A stretch of 64,000 bases of DNA from PALSA-243 sp963743705 (GCA_963743705.1 CAVUQS010000018.1:116041-180040), one strand, 5' to 3'. Counted from the first letter of the stretch, positions 19,250 to 29,377 are shown. Made by a program: numbers and translations. Notes: generated by a model not told the origin, from the sequence alone.

Positions 19250-19320
19250 GGTCTCATTAGTTTCGCGGCGCGCGACAGCCGGGGGAGTAGAGGGCTGTTC
19301 GCCGCGAAAGTGATGAGACC
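19250..19320. repeat. 71-nt imperfect palindrome beside IS91-like copy 1
   Basis: Arms 19250-19270 and 19300-19320 are 21 nt each and pair at 19 of 21 positions; an inner ACAGCC/GGCTGT stem (19275-19280 with 19293-19298) sits in the 29-nt spacer. It ends 3 nt before the left end of the IS91-like element. Confidence 0.7.
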
Positions 19321-19596
19321 GTTCGGTGAACTAAACCGCAGGAGAAGGCCTGGGTATGGGGAAGGAATGGCGTGTTCCGGCTAAAGATGCTGTGGAGCAG
19401 TGTGGGTGGTGGCCGGCGGCGGTGACGTTGGACCGGGGCCGGTGCGGGCTAAGCCGGGATTCTCGTGGGGCGGCGGGAGAGTCGGCTATGATGTGGGCGC
19501 GCTGGGAAGCGCGGGGAGCGCGTTGGGACACACTTCGACGGTACGCTGCGAGCGAAGGCAGGCGGTAGCCGATCAGAATGGTGGGACGGAGGGCGC

Positions 19597-20775
19597 TCAT
19601 GACGTGTCTGGTGGAATGGCCGGCCAGCGATACTGCGGGAGCAAACGGACGAGGACGGCTGCGCCGCAAACCGGGCAACCACGGGCCGGTGTGCTGGCGA
19701 GCATGCTGCTGCATGCGGCCGGTTCGGGCAGCAACTCGATGACCGGGTGGATCAGGAGGCGGCGGCACAGCGCCAGCTTTTGGCGGCGATGACGGTTGGC
19801 GAGGAAACCAAAGTGGCGGATGCGCTGGAATCGATCGGGTAGGGTGTGGAGCAGGAAGCGGCGGATGAACTCGTGGGCTGTTAGAGTCATGGTGCGCGAT
19901 CTCTGGCGGCCGGAGCGGCGATAGTCGTTCCACTGGAAAGTGACAGTGTCTTGTTGATGAGCCAACAAGCGTTGATTGGAGATGGCGACGCGATGGGTGT
20001 AGCGGCCGAGATAGGCGAGCGCCTGCGACGGACCGCCGAAAGGCGATTTGGCATAGACCACCCATTCGGCTCGGCATAGCGGGGTCAGGTAGGCGGCGAA
20101 ACGAGCCGGATCTTGGAGTGATTCCAGTGCGCCGCAGAACTGTAATTCGCCGCTGTCATAGGCTTGGCGGAGCGCCTGGAGAAACAAGCGGCGGAACAGA
20201 CGCGAAAGAACCCGCACGGGGAGGAAAAAACCGGGACGGCAGGGAACCCAGGATTGCCCGTCCGGGCTCAGACCACCGCCCGGCACGACACAGTGCAGGT
20301 GCGGGTGGAAAAGCAGGTTTTGTCCCCAGGTGTGCAGGATGGCAAAGAAGCCGATCCCGGCGCCCAGATGTTTGGGATCTTGAGCGATGGTCAGCAGGGT
20401 TTGGGCGGCGATGCGGAACAGCATCCCATAGACCAACTCCTGGTTGTAGAAGGCGATCGCAGCCACCTCGGCCGGTAGCGTGAACACGACATGGAAATAG
20501 GGGACCGGCAGCAGTTCGGCGGTGCGGCGCTGGAGCCAGCGCACCCGCTCGGTATTCTGACACTTGGGGCAGTGCCGGTTGCGGCAGGAGTTGTACGCGA
20601 TGCGGATGTGGGAACACTGGCTGCACTGTTCGACATGGCCGCCGAGGGTGGCCGTGCGGCAGACTTCGATGGCCCGCATGAGGCGTAGTTGCGGGCGTCG
20701 CAGGCGGCGTGCGGCGCGGTAGGCCGCCCCGTGGCGTCGAAAAATGTCAGCCAGCTCGAGGGCTGGCCGCGGCAT
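19597..20775 (-). CDS. IS91-family Y2/HUH transposase
   Basis: 392 residues from ATG 20775. An N-terminal zinc ribbon (QCSQC...CRNRHCPKCQ, ~55-80) is followed by the HUH-type metal site in HPHLHCVVPGGG and the paired catalytic tyrosines in YLGRYTHRVAIS (Tyr-x3-Tyr), as in IS91 and ISCR rolling-circle transposases. A second Cys pair (CPVC) lies near the C-terminus. It nicks and transfers one strand at the oriIS end. It starts 5 bp after the recombinase stop, so the two are translated from one message. Confidence 0.9.
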   Translation of the reverse strand: MPRPALELADIFRRHGAAYRAARRLRRPQLRLMRAIEVCRTATLGGHVEQCSQCSHIRIAYNSCRNRHCPKCQNTERVRWLQRRTAELLPVPYFHVVFTLPAEVAAIAFYNQELVYGMLFRIAAQTLLTIAQDPKHLGAGIGFFAILHTWGQNLLFHPHLHCVVPGGGLSPDGQSWVPCRPGFFLPVRVLSRLFRRLFLQALRQAYDSGELQFCGALESLQDPARFAAYLTPLCRAEWVVYAKSPFGGPSQALAYLGRYTHRVAISNQRLLAHQQDTVTFQWNDYRRSGRQRSRTMTLTAHEFIRRFLLHTLPDRFQRIRHFGFLANRHRRQKLALCRRLLIHPVIELLPEPAACSSMLASTPARGCPVCGAAVLVRLLPQYRWPAIPPDTS

Positions 20776-20780
20776 AAGGC

Positions 20781-21641
20781 TTAGTGGGCCGCCATGCGCT
20801 TGGGCTGCGGCGTCAGCGTGTCCAGCGGACTCATGGTTTTGGCGATGGAGTGGGGCGTCACGGCGGTATAGCGCGCCGTGGTGTCGATGCGGCTGTGGCC
20901 GAGCAACACCTGAATGATGCGGGTGTCGGTTCCGTTTTCCAGCAGGTGGGTGGCAAAGCTGTGGCGCAGCGTGTGGGCGGTGATGCGCTTGGGGATTCCC
21001 GAGTTCAAGCAGGCATTGCGGCACGCGATGGCCACGGTGCTGGAGGTCATGTGACGGCCTTCGCGCCAAGTGGGGAACAGATAGTCTTTGGGGCGCGCCG
21101 CCCGCCAGTAAGAACGCAGCACGGCCAACAGCCGCGGCGAGAGCATGGCGTAGCGATCCTTTTGTCCCTTGCCTTGGCGAACGTGGATCAGCATGCGCTG
21201 GGAATCGATGTCGCTGACTCGCACCGCCACCGCTTCGCCGATCCGTAGCCCGGCGCCGTAGCAGAGCATCAGGGCGGCCCGGTTCCTCAGACATCCGACA
21301 TGATTGAAAAACCGCAGCACTTCTTCCTGGCTGAGCACGACGGGCAGTTTGTGGGGCCGGCGCATGCGTGGAAAGCAGTCCTTCCCCCAGGGCATCTCCA
21401 GGGTCACCTGGTACAGGAACTGCACGGCGGAAACGAACGCGTTGATGCTCTCCGGAGAGAGCTTCTTTTCGTGGATCAGGTAGAGCTGGTACTGCCGGAC
21501 GGCTTCCAGGTCCAGCCGGTCTGGGCTAGTCTTGTAGAAACTGGCGAACCCGGTCACATAATGGAGGTAGCTTCGTTGCGTTGTGGCGGCGAGGCCGCGC
21601 AAATGCATGTCCTCGATGAATCGTTGTCGAAGTGGCGTCAT
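20781..21641 (-). CDS. Tyrosine recombinase of the IS91-like element
   Basis: 286 residues from ATG 21641, preceded by AAGGAG. A SAM-like N-terminal DNA-binding domain (HLRGLAATTQRSYLHYV) precedes the catalytic domain: Arg in GAGLRIGEAVAV, HTLRHSFATHLL (HxxR), LLGHSRIDTTARYT (H and nucleophile Tyr). A XerC/phage-integrase-like enzyme paired with a Y2 transposase is known in some IS91-group elements; it may resolve or target the circular intermediate. Confidence 0.88.
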   Translation of the reverse strand: MTPLRQRFIEDMHLRGLAATTQRSYLHYVTGFASFYKTSPDRLDLEAVRQYQLYLIHEKKLSPESINAFVSAVQFLYQVTLEMPWGKDCFPRMRRPHKLPVVLSQEEVLRFFNHVGCLRNRAALMLCYGAGLRIGEAVAVRVSDIDSQRMLIHVRQGKGQKDRYAMLSPRLLAVLRSYWRAARPKDYLFPTWREGRHMTSSTVAIACRNACLNSGIPKRITAHTLRHSFATHLLENGTDTRIIQVLLGHSRIDTTARYTAVTPHSIAKTMSPLDTLTPQPKRMAAH

Positions 21642-21722
21642 GCGATCGCTCCTTGAAACTGGATTGGTCATTGGGGAATAACCGATTCAGTTTCCTGGAG
21701 CCTCGCGCCAAAATGCCAGCAG

Positions 21723-21751
21723 CCGCTCCGCAGGACGTTACCGCGGAGCGG
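21723..21751. repeat. Terminal hairpin of IS91-like copy 1
   Basis: Perfect 9-bp stem CCGCTCCGC (21723-21731) / GCGGAGCGG (21743-21751) with an 11-nt loop, overlapping the right terminal repeat, upstream of the recombinase gene. Confidence 0.65.
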
Positions 21752-21835
21752 TTTAGTTCACCGGATTTTGCCTATGTGGTGTTTGTCGGCCTCCGGTTTG
21801 GCTAGAGTGGTTCGAATCGGAAGATAGGTGGTGAA

Positions 21836-22058
21836 TCAGTTTGGGTCAAAAAAATCCGGCATCGGTGGTTTAAGCGATTTCAAATCGTCGCGAATGGTGC
21901 GCAACTCATTGTTTATTTTAGTCAGCTGAGAGTCCAGCCTACTTCATGTGGTTTGACACTTGATCTTCCGACGGGCCGGAATACATCGCGGCAGCGGCTA
22001 TGCCGTTAAAGATCAATGCTATGAGAATCGCCACCAGAAGCAGTTGCGTGATGATCAT
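21836..22058 (-). pseudogene. Small membrane-anchored coiled-coil protein, one frameshift
   Basis: ATG 22058 opens 39 residues with one strong membrane segment (TQLLLVAILIALIFNGIAAA) and stops at 21939. In another frame the DNA then encodes LDSQLTKINNELRTIRDDL and ends in PDFFDPN at 21836. Joined, they give a ~72-residue protein with a membrane anchor followed by a heptad helix. A single indel around 21940 would explain the break. No family recognised. Confidence 0.4.
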
Positions 22059-22293
22059 TTGAGAAAATATCTAAAAATATCGTCTCCTTCGGGCCACCCT
22101 CTGTCGTCGCTGCTACCCTTGCAAGTAATCCCTGCTCAAGCAATGTTCCTACGATGACCGAATCTGCCGACCCGCCGTACCGTGCCTTCTCTGTAAAAAT
22201 GAACATTGGCACCGTGCGTTCGTGGTTGCCATACATTGTGCAATTGTCTTCACGCAGACGCGAAAGCAATTTGGGTGCGAGCAAGTCTCTCAT
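22006..22293 (-). CDS. Hypothetical protein
   Basis: 95 residues from ATG 22293 (MRDLLAPKLLSRLRE...). It overlaps the start of the small membrane gene by 53 nt in another frame. The sequence contains GGSADSVIVGTLLEQGLLAR, which looks like a folded helical segment. No recognisable domain. It could belong with the membrane protein as a two-gene unit, or be eroded. Confidence 0.35.
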   Translation of the reverse strand: MRDLLAPKLLSRLREDNCTMYGNHERTVPMFIFTEKARYGGSADSVIVGTLLEQGLLARVAATTEGGPKETIFLDIFSNDHHATASGGDSHSIDL

Positions 22294-22672
22294 GCCATAA
22301 ATGCTATCACGCCGACCTGACCCCCACCGGAAGATAGAAGCCGACTTATGGGGAGCAATACGACGAGACCTCCTCGAACCCCGCTTGGGCCGATTTGCGA
22401 GGTGCTTTAACTCCGGATACAATCCCAGCTTGTACGAGTGGTCGATAACACATCTGAAACACTTCACTTCGATCCTGGCAGAACGATGCACTGTTCAGTG
22501 AATTTCCCCAGCGTCACGCGTGCGCTGCATTTGAGCGTCTGAACAGCGTTGGAAGCGCGCCTTCGTTAACCGAACGCTCCGTTCGACTTTGACGTAATTG
22601 AGCTTGTCGACGTCTTGCTCGTCATGGCTTACAAGGTCACGGGAGCAACGATTGTTGGGATAATTGAACTCA

Positions 22673-24471
22673 ATGAGCCGAAGCCTCAAAAAGTATCGCG
22701 TCTTTTGCGCGTCGCCCGGAGGGTTGCAGCGGGAAAGGAAAGCCTTCAAAGACATCAATCGAGAACTACAAAGGCAGGATGCGGGTCATCGCGGCGTGCA
22801 TTTTGTCCCGGTCGGGTGGGAAGCACCTTACCCGGCGGCGGAAGGCCCCAGGCAAAAATCAACGAAGAAATACGGACGTGCGATTATTTTCTGCTGATGT
22901 TCTGGAATCGGTGGGGAAGTGCGCCGGACGACCCAAAAATACGAAATACACGATCTGGAACGGAGGAAGAGTATTACGTGGCGTTGGAGTGTTACGAAAA
23001 TCGGTCTCACGATTTGAGCGAGATCGTGCTCCTGTTTAAGGGTGTCGCGCGGGCACAATGGCCGATCCGGGACCTGAGTTATCGAAGGTCTCGAGTTTCG
23101 AAGGAAAGTGGAATCCGAACGGAAATTCCTATATAAGAGCTTCGAGAGCCAGAAAACGTTGCGAAGAAACCCTACGGGGACTTCTCGCGAAATGGGTCCG
23201 AGATCACGAAAGCGGGGAAGCGGGCCAAAGGGTGACCGACGCCTCCATTGGAGGTCCTATCTCTCCCACCAAGACCGAACTATTCAAGCCAGATCCGGAT
23301 GTTCTGTTAGCCAGGTGATCGCTGGCGTGGAATTTAGTGGAATCCGGAAAACTCACCGAAGCTGAGGCCGCCTTCGCTCGCGCGACTGCGGCAGGAGACG
23401 ATCTGGAGGCGTTCAGAAGCTATGGGGCATTCCTCCTTCTCAATGGGCGAGCACGTGAAGCGGAAAACATGTTCCGCCACATCCTAAAGCTGAACTCTAG
23501 CGATCTAAAGTGGAAAGCAATTGCCTACGGCAACCTTGGCCTGGCGCTAGACATTGGTGGCGACCTTGCCTGGAGCGAAGAAAAACCACGAGAAGATCAT
23601 TGCTGTTCAACGAGGAGCTTGGCCGGCGTGACGGAGTTGCTCAGGCGCAAAACAATCTGGGCGTGATCGCTCAACGAGAAGGGAAATTCGAGGTTGCCGA
23701 AGGATCCTCAAGTCGGCGATCGAAACGGACGGCGGTCGAAAGAGCAGACATCGTTGGTCGTGCTCTCAACAATCTGGGTCTGGTATACCGGACAAAAAGA
23801 GAGTTTGAGCGTGCGAGGGAAATGTTCGTAAGGCGTGGCAGCGGCGGAGGAGTAGGAGAACGATCAAAGCATCGTGAACGCGGTGGCGAACTTGGCGATC
23901 GTTAGATGTGGATCAGGGCCGAGAACGAAGCTGAGGACAAGTTTCACGCGCCTATGATTTAAGCCGCAAGATCGGTTCCGGCGAGGGAGCCTCCAAATCG
24001 GCAACAGGTCTTGCGGCGATTCTCCTCAACCGCGGAGAATTCGATCGAGCGCAGGCGGATGTTTTCTGAAGCCCTGCAATTAGCTTTGGAAATTGGCCAG
24101 CCCGACTGGTCGCTGGCGTAAAAACCGATCTAGGAGTACTTGCAGCGCGGATAGGCCACCACTCTGATGCTTCCCAGCACTTTCAGGAGGCGTGGCGATA
24201 TATCGCACCTGCGGGAGCCGGTCGGAAGCGCGGCTACGCTTCAATATCTCGGCGAGATTGCGTATTTCAGGGCGAATTGCGGCAGGCGGCGGAACAATGG
24301 AGTGAATCCCGCCAATTATTCGGCTCTGCCGGTCTGGCAGGTCGAGCGAAGGAGTCTCGCAACGATTGCGGGATATTGAAAATGTTGGCGGTGGTCCGCA
24401 GGGCTCGAGTGTGCACGTCAGTTCGGTTGCTTAATGCGGCACTTTTCGGGACATATGGGAACAGACCGTAG
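22673..24471 (+). pseudogene. DUF4062-TPR protein gene broken by several frameshifts
   Basis: From ATG 22673 the first frame reads KKYRVFCASPGGLQRERKAF and PVGWEAPYPAAEGPR. After an indel near 22855 a second frame continues QAKINEEIRTCDYFLLMFWN and SGTEEEYYVALECYENR. Together these are the complete core of a DUF4062 domain. Further frames give a helical linker (RGLLAKWVRDHESGE) and then TPR units such as ALNNLGLVYRTKREFERARE and SATGLAAILLNRGEFDRAQ up to about 24470. DUF4062 domains occur at the N-terminus of STAND-type and other conflict proteins. At least five indels are needed to restore one frame. It converges on the ABC-3C ATPase gene. Confidence 0.65.
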
Positions 24472-26318
24472 CGTGGGATGTCTGGATTTCCTGTGAATTC
24501 GAGTGCCTTGGCAATGAATCTCGGGGGGCGTCGTATTGTCCACGATGAGAACCTGCTGCCCAGCGAACTTCGAAAGGTGCTGGTAGAAACGCAGCTTAAG
24601 ATCAGTACCAGCAATTCCTTCATCCTCGCCTTTGGGCTCCTTGTACGCGAGCAGTGGGGAATCAAGAACAACGAAGCCGGGATGCGGCATATTGCGCGAG
24701 CGGCAGTATTCGAACAGAGCAAAGTGAATGCAGAGTAAGTGATCGCGCAAAGCCCAGCGCCTCGGCTTCCGCGCAGCCTCTCCGATGACGATGTCGCGGT
24801 TACCTTCGTCGAAATAGACATCCGTGGCATCCGGGAAGTGCCATTCATTCAGAATGTGCTCAACGGTTTTAGAGAATTCGCCGAGGACCAATTTGGAGAT
24901 GTATTGGTCGACTTCGAGTGCGTCTTCCTTATCGGTTAGGCTTTTCCGATGGGCGCGCGGCGGGTTCGTCCAACGTCGCTTCAAGTCCCTGAATGCGCTT
25001 ATATATGACCGTGGCCTGTTGAACGTTGGCGCGCTTCTCGATGAGTTCTGAATGTGGACTTTCGGGCTTGAGAGAAGTCTGGCGAAAGAGGCGGTCATCG
25101 ATCTGTTTCTGATATCCGCGCCATTCGTCTTCGCGAGTTTCCGTTCGGTGACGACTTGCCAGCTGTTTCTACCGTGAGCGCCGTTACTGTGTCGTGTAGT
25201 TCGGCCTGCAAAATCTTGATCTTGGCGATCTCGGCCGCCGCTGCCTGCGTGACCGCGGCAACGTTGCCATCGCATGCGGCGTCATGGTGCTGTCCTTCGG
25301 GAAGCGCGCCGCACAGGGGGCAAGGCATGGGCTCGCGCAGAACGAAGAACTGGCCAGATTCCTCAATCGCGCTGAGGCGTTTCATGTCGTTGGTATATTG
25401 CTGATCGAGCAGCTTAAAGCGTTCATGTAGTTCGCTGATTTCGTTGCTGCGAGCGGTCAACTTGCTGTAGCGGTCATAAACTTCCTTTCGCTGCTGCGTC
25501 GTCTGCGAGATTTGTCCTTCCATTTTGCGAATGGAAGCCTGCAGCTTATCGAGCTCTCCGTCGATTGCTTTTCTTCGGCTTCAAGTTCCTCGGGTTTTCA
25601 GTGATTTTGCGAGTTCGTCCTCATAGTCGCTGATCATCTGCCCAAGGACATCGGGTCGAATGGCTGGGCGTTCGACGTCGGCTTAGCACTCGCCGGGTCC
25701 TACGGCGCAGCTTCGGGCGTGACGCAGAATCGTCCAGGCCTGTAAGCAGGAGCCGAAAACGCCGTATTCCCGCGTATTTTCGGACCAATGGCCGCTGAGA
25801 TCGGAGAAATTTCTTGCGTGATGTTCGGATAGATGATGACGCAGAGATGGGCGAGGGCGCGAAACCCGAGTGACTTCAGCTCCCCGGTTTTGACACTAAA
25901 AAGAATTTCCTTGTTGTCGAGGCCGATCTGCTGAAGCAGCCAGTTGGAAAGGTTGTTGTATTCTTTGAGAGTGTGGACCGCTGAAAGCGTTTTTCCGGCT
26001 TTCTGGTCTTCAGGCGTTTCCGTGAGCAAGGCCATCGAAGCGGCTGAATACTCCGCCATTCGGTGCTACGGTGAGCGTGTAATCTTTGCCGCCGGCCGTA
26101 AGGCCGAGCAGAATGCGGTCATAACCCGACGCGCTCCGGGATATCCTTAGCTCCTCTCCTGCGCCAAGCATGAAATCGATGGCTTCGACGAGAAACGTCT
26201 TGCCAGTGTCGCTGGAACCCCAGAGAATGTTGAGGCCAGACTTAAAGCTGAACTCCGCAGGCTCTTTGTTCGGGCCAAGGAAACGAATAAAGCGTAGTTG
26301 CAGCGCGTTGAAAGCCAT
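24418..26318 (-). pseudogene. ABC-3C system ATPase (Rad50/SMC-like, DUF3732 type), frameshifted
   Basis: ATG 26318 opens with ALQLRFIRFLGPNKEPAEF and a Walker A motif WGSSDTGKTFLVEAIDFML. In the middle, another frame carries a zinc-hook-like CPLCGA inside coiled-coil sequence (25095-25523). The C-terminal part has a Walker B/D-loop PGFVVLDSPLLAYKEPKGED and TDLKLRFYQHLSKFAGQQVL, ending near GLFPYV/PEKCRIKQPN at 24418. This order matches DUF3732 ATPases of three-component ABC (ABC-3C) conflict systems. At least three frame breaks separate the parts. Catalytic motifs are all preserved, so decay is recent or the indels are sequencing errors. Confidence 0.7.
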
Positions 26319-26319
26319 G

Positions 26320-26811
26320 AGAAAAGCCCCGGTTGTTCGGGCGTCTGAAATTCCCGCGACCACTGATCGTAAACACTGGCTCAGCATACGCGGATGTCGT
26401 GGTCGCTCATTTCGCTGAAGCGATCGACAACCCAGACCGCCCGTCTTTCAGATCGTCGAGGTATTCGGCGGTCAGAGGCATCAATGAATGGTCCGGCGTC
26501 GTCTTCGGCTCGATACAAGAAATCCGTTTGGCGTGGCATGGCGGCTAACAAGTCCGCGACTGATCATAAGCATCAGGCCGCGCTCGATCAACTGACGGCG
26601 CACAAGCAGTTCGCCGGAACGCAACGGTAAGCGCAGGATGGATGCTCGGCGGCCCGTCAACGTCGCCACTATGAACCATCAGGTAATCGAATTCCAGAAT
26701 GCGTTGCAGATCGAGTTGGTCGGGATATGATTCGGCGAGCAAGATCAACGCGCGCATGCCCGTTTCGATAGGGCTGTTAAATGTCTGAACGGCTTGTGTC
26801 GGCTCAGGCAT
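26320..26811 (-). pseudogene. ABC-3C middle component, frameshifted
   Basis: ATG 26811 overlaps the stop codon of the effector gene. The first frame gives FNSPIETGMRALILLAESYP, DLQRILEFDYLMVHSGDVDG and PPSIHPAL, the diagnostic middle-component pattern. After an indel near 26640 another frame supplies RSGELLVRRQLIERGLMLMI followed by SRGLVSR, and a third supplies AVWVVDRFSEMSDHDIR. The protein is thought to bridge the effector and the ATPase. Two or three indels break it. Confidence 0.7.
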
Positions 26812-27823
26812 TGTTCTTCACCCACTTAAAGCGATCCTCGTTCGCAAGATGGTGGCAAAGACCCTGCTTGTCCTGGGTCTGGACGCGGATGCACAAGCGC
26901 ATTGCAGCTCGGGTCAGCGTGCTGGCATGGCTGAGCGTCGACCTGACGCGTGCAAGACCGTCCGCATAGTCCATCTCATAAGTATCGACGACGCCGTGGT
27001 AGATTTCGTCCCGGATGGCGTCGAACGCACCCGGATCGACACTATCGCGCGGGAAGTTCCGGCAGCGATTCCGCGTGGTAAAAGATTTCGCGGGAGCGGT
27101 TGAAATGCTTCTGCGATGTCCGGGTACTTCGCGAGTTGGCTGGGTCGTCCAACTGCACCTTCAGCTTCTCAGGAATAGACGTCGAAGAGCTGCCGGACAT
27201 GTAGACGGCTTTCTTTTGGTGGATTTCCCGCGGCGGTTGTTCGATCGGTGGCCGCGCCGGAAAGGTGGCGGTCCCAAAGCGGCGCTGATAGTAAATCGTA
27301 TTGGCGTGACTCTTTACCATTTCGGTCACAGATTTCATCTTAAGGATGCCGAATTGGAAGGCGTTGACGTAGTCGAGAAGCTTGCCTTCAAGCGGGATTG
27401 CCGTCTTGTCCGAAATCCCGGTCCTTGCAATAGCCGTCCCAATTCGCGATTAGACCTTTTTTCAATTGGCGGGTTTTGTGAGCAGTTTCTTCAGCTTCAG
27501 CCGACACCTTTGGACGCCGCAAAGTAGCAGTTCGTCGGAACGGTGTACTCGCCGAGATGGGAATAATAGATGATCTTGCCAGTTCGACCCAGGTGTTAGA
27601 CGGCTGCAATTGGAGCGCATATCGCTTGCATTGGTAGTTATCCCACGCGCCTCGAATTTCTTGTCGGTGTTGAAGCCGATCACGTCGAGGCCCATATCGC
27701 CCGCGCCGGACCATCGATTACTTCCTTATATCCAGGTTCCAGCGATACGGCCCACTCCTCGGTGAATTCTTCCCATTGAGTCGGTTCGAAAATCTCGATG
27801 AGCTTGGTGACTGGGAAATTCAT
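26804..27823 (-). pseudogene. ABC-3C effector with endonuclease-like N-terminus and ABC-3C C-terminal domain, frameshifted
   Basis: ATG 27823 starts FPVTKLIEIFEPTQWEEFTEEW. Across frames the DNA then reads GAGDMGLDVIGFNTDKKFE and WDNYQCKRYALQLQ, the D...QxK arrangement of a PD-(D/E)xK (Mrr-like) nuclease, then KIIYYSHLGEYTVPT, LLTKPANLKKGLIANWDGYC and MVKSHANTIYYQRRFGTA. The last frame, DPGAFDAIRDEIYHGVVDTY through ANEDRFKWVKNNA, is a typical ABC-3C C-terminal domain and ends at 26804, overlapping the next ATG. Five or more indels. The intact protein would be a nuclease effector triggered by the ATPase. Confidence 0.65.
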
Positions 27824-28124
27824 GCCCGATCCAATCGGCGTCTGTGTGTCGCTCGGCTTTAGCTTCCTCGAATTGTGCGTCAATTTCGCAGTATTCACGC
27901 CGTCTCGCGCGGCCTTAAGTGCATGCCGCTATTCAAACAGGATCGGCGAGAAAATGTTTCGTAGCAAAATGAGCATACCAAAAGGTGGGGCACCGTTGGG
28001 AAAGCCCTTATTTCCTGTCGACGGGGATCGCAACCAGCTTCGGTTTCGGCTTGTCGCCGAGGCTCCTTTGAGGGAGGGTTCCCACGTAGGATAGCCTTCG
28101 ATAAGTACTGATAAACGCTATGAC

Positions 28125-28196
28125 TCTATCTGGAGTGACCCGGCGCGCGAGTGCTGGGAGCGACGGAATGGTGACCGCCGGGTCACTTCGGATAGA
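28125..28196. repeat. 72-nt imperfect palindrome beside IS91-like copy 2
   Basis: Arms 28125-28145 and 28176-28196 are 21 nt each with 19 of 21 pairing, and the spacer is 30 nt. Arm sequence differs from the palindrome beside copy 1 but the geometry is the same. It ends 7 nt before the left end of IS91-like copy 2. Confidence 0.7.
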
Positions 28197-28439
28197 GACG
28201 TTTGAAGGAAGCCGCCCGCGTTTGCGGCGGACGCGGCAGGGCTATGGGCATTCAATCGTCCGAGGGCCTTCCGGGCTGAGAGTGAGGGGCCGCGAGGCGT
28301 CGAGACGGCGCCGGTGGCTGCGGACGCCGATAACGAGCGAGGTGGCTTTGCCGTCGCCGGCGGAGATTTTCGGTGTGTTTTCCTCCGCTGCCGCGACTGA
28401 GACACACGTCGAGCTGCGCGTGCCGGAGCAAGCGAGTGT

Positions 28440-29377
28440 TTCGGCGATGATGGCCAGCTAAGACGTGTCAGCGGAGCTCTCCCGGCCGACAGATCTTCGC
28501 GCATCTGTTGGGGAGTGAGCTTTTCGACGAGCGCCATGGCTCCGCCGCAACACGGACAGAGCCAGGAGCCGGAAGCCTTAGCTTTCGAGCATCCGTCGCA
28601 TAATGCTGTAGCGGAGCAGGCTGCGAGAAGTTGCCTGCAGACCGGCAGCAGGTCACCGCGGCGACGGTTGGCGAGGAAGCCGCAGAAGCGATACGCACAA
28701 AGCGGCGCGGCAGAGTGTGAAGCAGGAACCGCCGAAGGAACTCCTCGGCGGTTAGGTCATCAGACGTTGTTTGCTCTTATGGCGTAATCCTTCCAGCGGA
28801 AGGTGACTTTGCCGTCGGCAAAGTTCACGATCCGGTGATTGGAAATAGCGACGCGGTGAGTGTAGCGCGCCAGATAGTGAAGGACATGTTCGGGACCGCC
28901 GAATGGCCGTTTGGCATAGACCACCCAATCCTTACGAAACAGCGGCCGGAGGAAGGCATGGAAAGCCTTGTTGCTCGGCGAGCGTTTCATCCCGGCCCGG
29001 AAACAGCAATTCTCCCGCCCCAAAAGCGCGTTTCAGGCCGTCCATGAACTTACCGCGAAAAACGCGGCTGAGCACTTTCACCGGCAGGAAGAATGGATAG
29101 CGCGGGTGAATCCAGCGTTGGTGATCGGGAGAGAGACCGCCGGATGGAATCACGCAGTGAATGTGTGGATGGATCTGCAGATTCTGTCCCCAGGTGTGAA
29201 GAACGCTGAGGAATCCGATCTCTGCGCCCAGATGTTTGGGTCGGCGGCGATCTCCAGCAGCGTCGCGGCGCTGGCGCGGAAGAGAAGGTCATAGAGGATC
29301 TTCTTGTTCTGCAGAGCCAGCCAGGCCAGTTCATGCGGGATGGTGAAAACCACATGCACGTATTTAACGGGCAGCAA
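28440..29377 (-). pseudogene. IS91-like transposase copy 2, C-terminal part, frameshifted
   Basis: Resumes exactly at the IS21 insertion point with LLPVKYVHVVFTIPHELAWL. After an indel it carries the HUH site HPHIHCVIPSGG, then PFFLPVKVLSRVFRGKF, then in another frame WVVYAKRPFGG and the paired tyrosines YLARYTHRVAIS. The last part (CPCCGGAMALVEKL) is again in another frame. At least four indels separate these pieces, so the gene is dead independently of the IS21 insertion. Confidence 0.8.

Larger units (their letters stand above)
19324..21763 (-). mobile_element. IS91-like element copy 1 (tyrosine recombinase + Y2 transposase)
   Basis: 2440 bp. The ends carry a 16-bp inverted repeat, CGGTGAACTAAACCGC at 19324-19339 and its complement at 21748-21763. 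GTTC, the target tetranucleotide favoured by IS91 relatives, is at 19321-19324 on the transposase 3' side. A 9-bp perfect hairpin (CCGCTCCGC/GCGGAGCGG) closes the other end. Two genes run leftwards: recombinase, then transposase 5 bp behind it. Both are intact, so the element may be mobile. Confidence 0.8.

Noticed and set aside
28118..28439. Continuation of the IS91 copy 2 transposase frame
   Set aside because: Runs through the element's terminal repeat and the palindrome, so it is a consequence of frameshifting.
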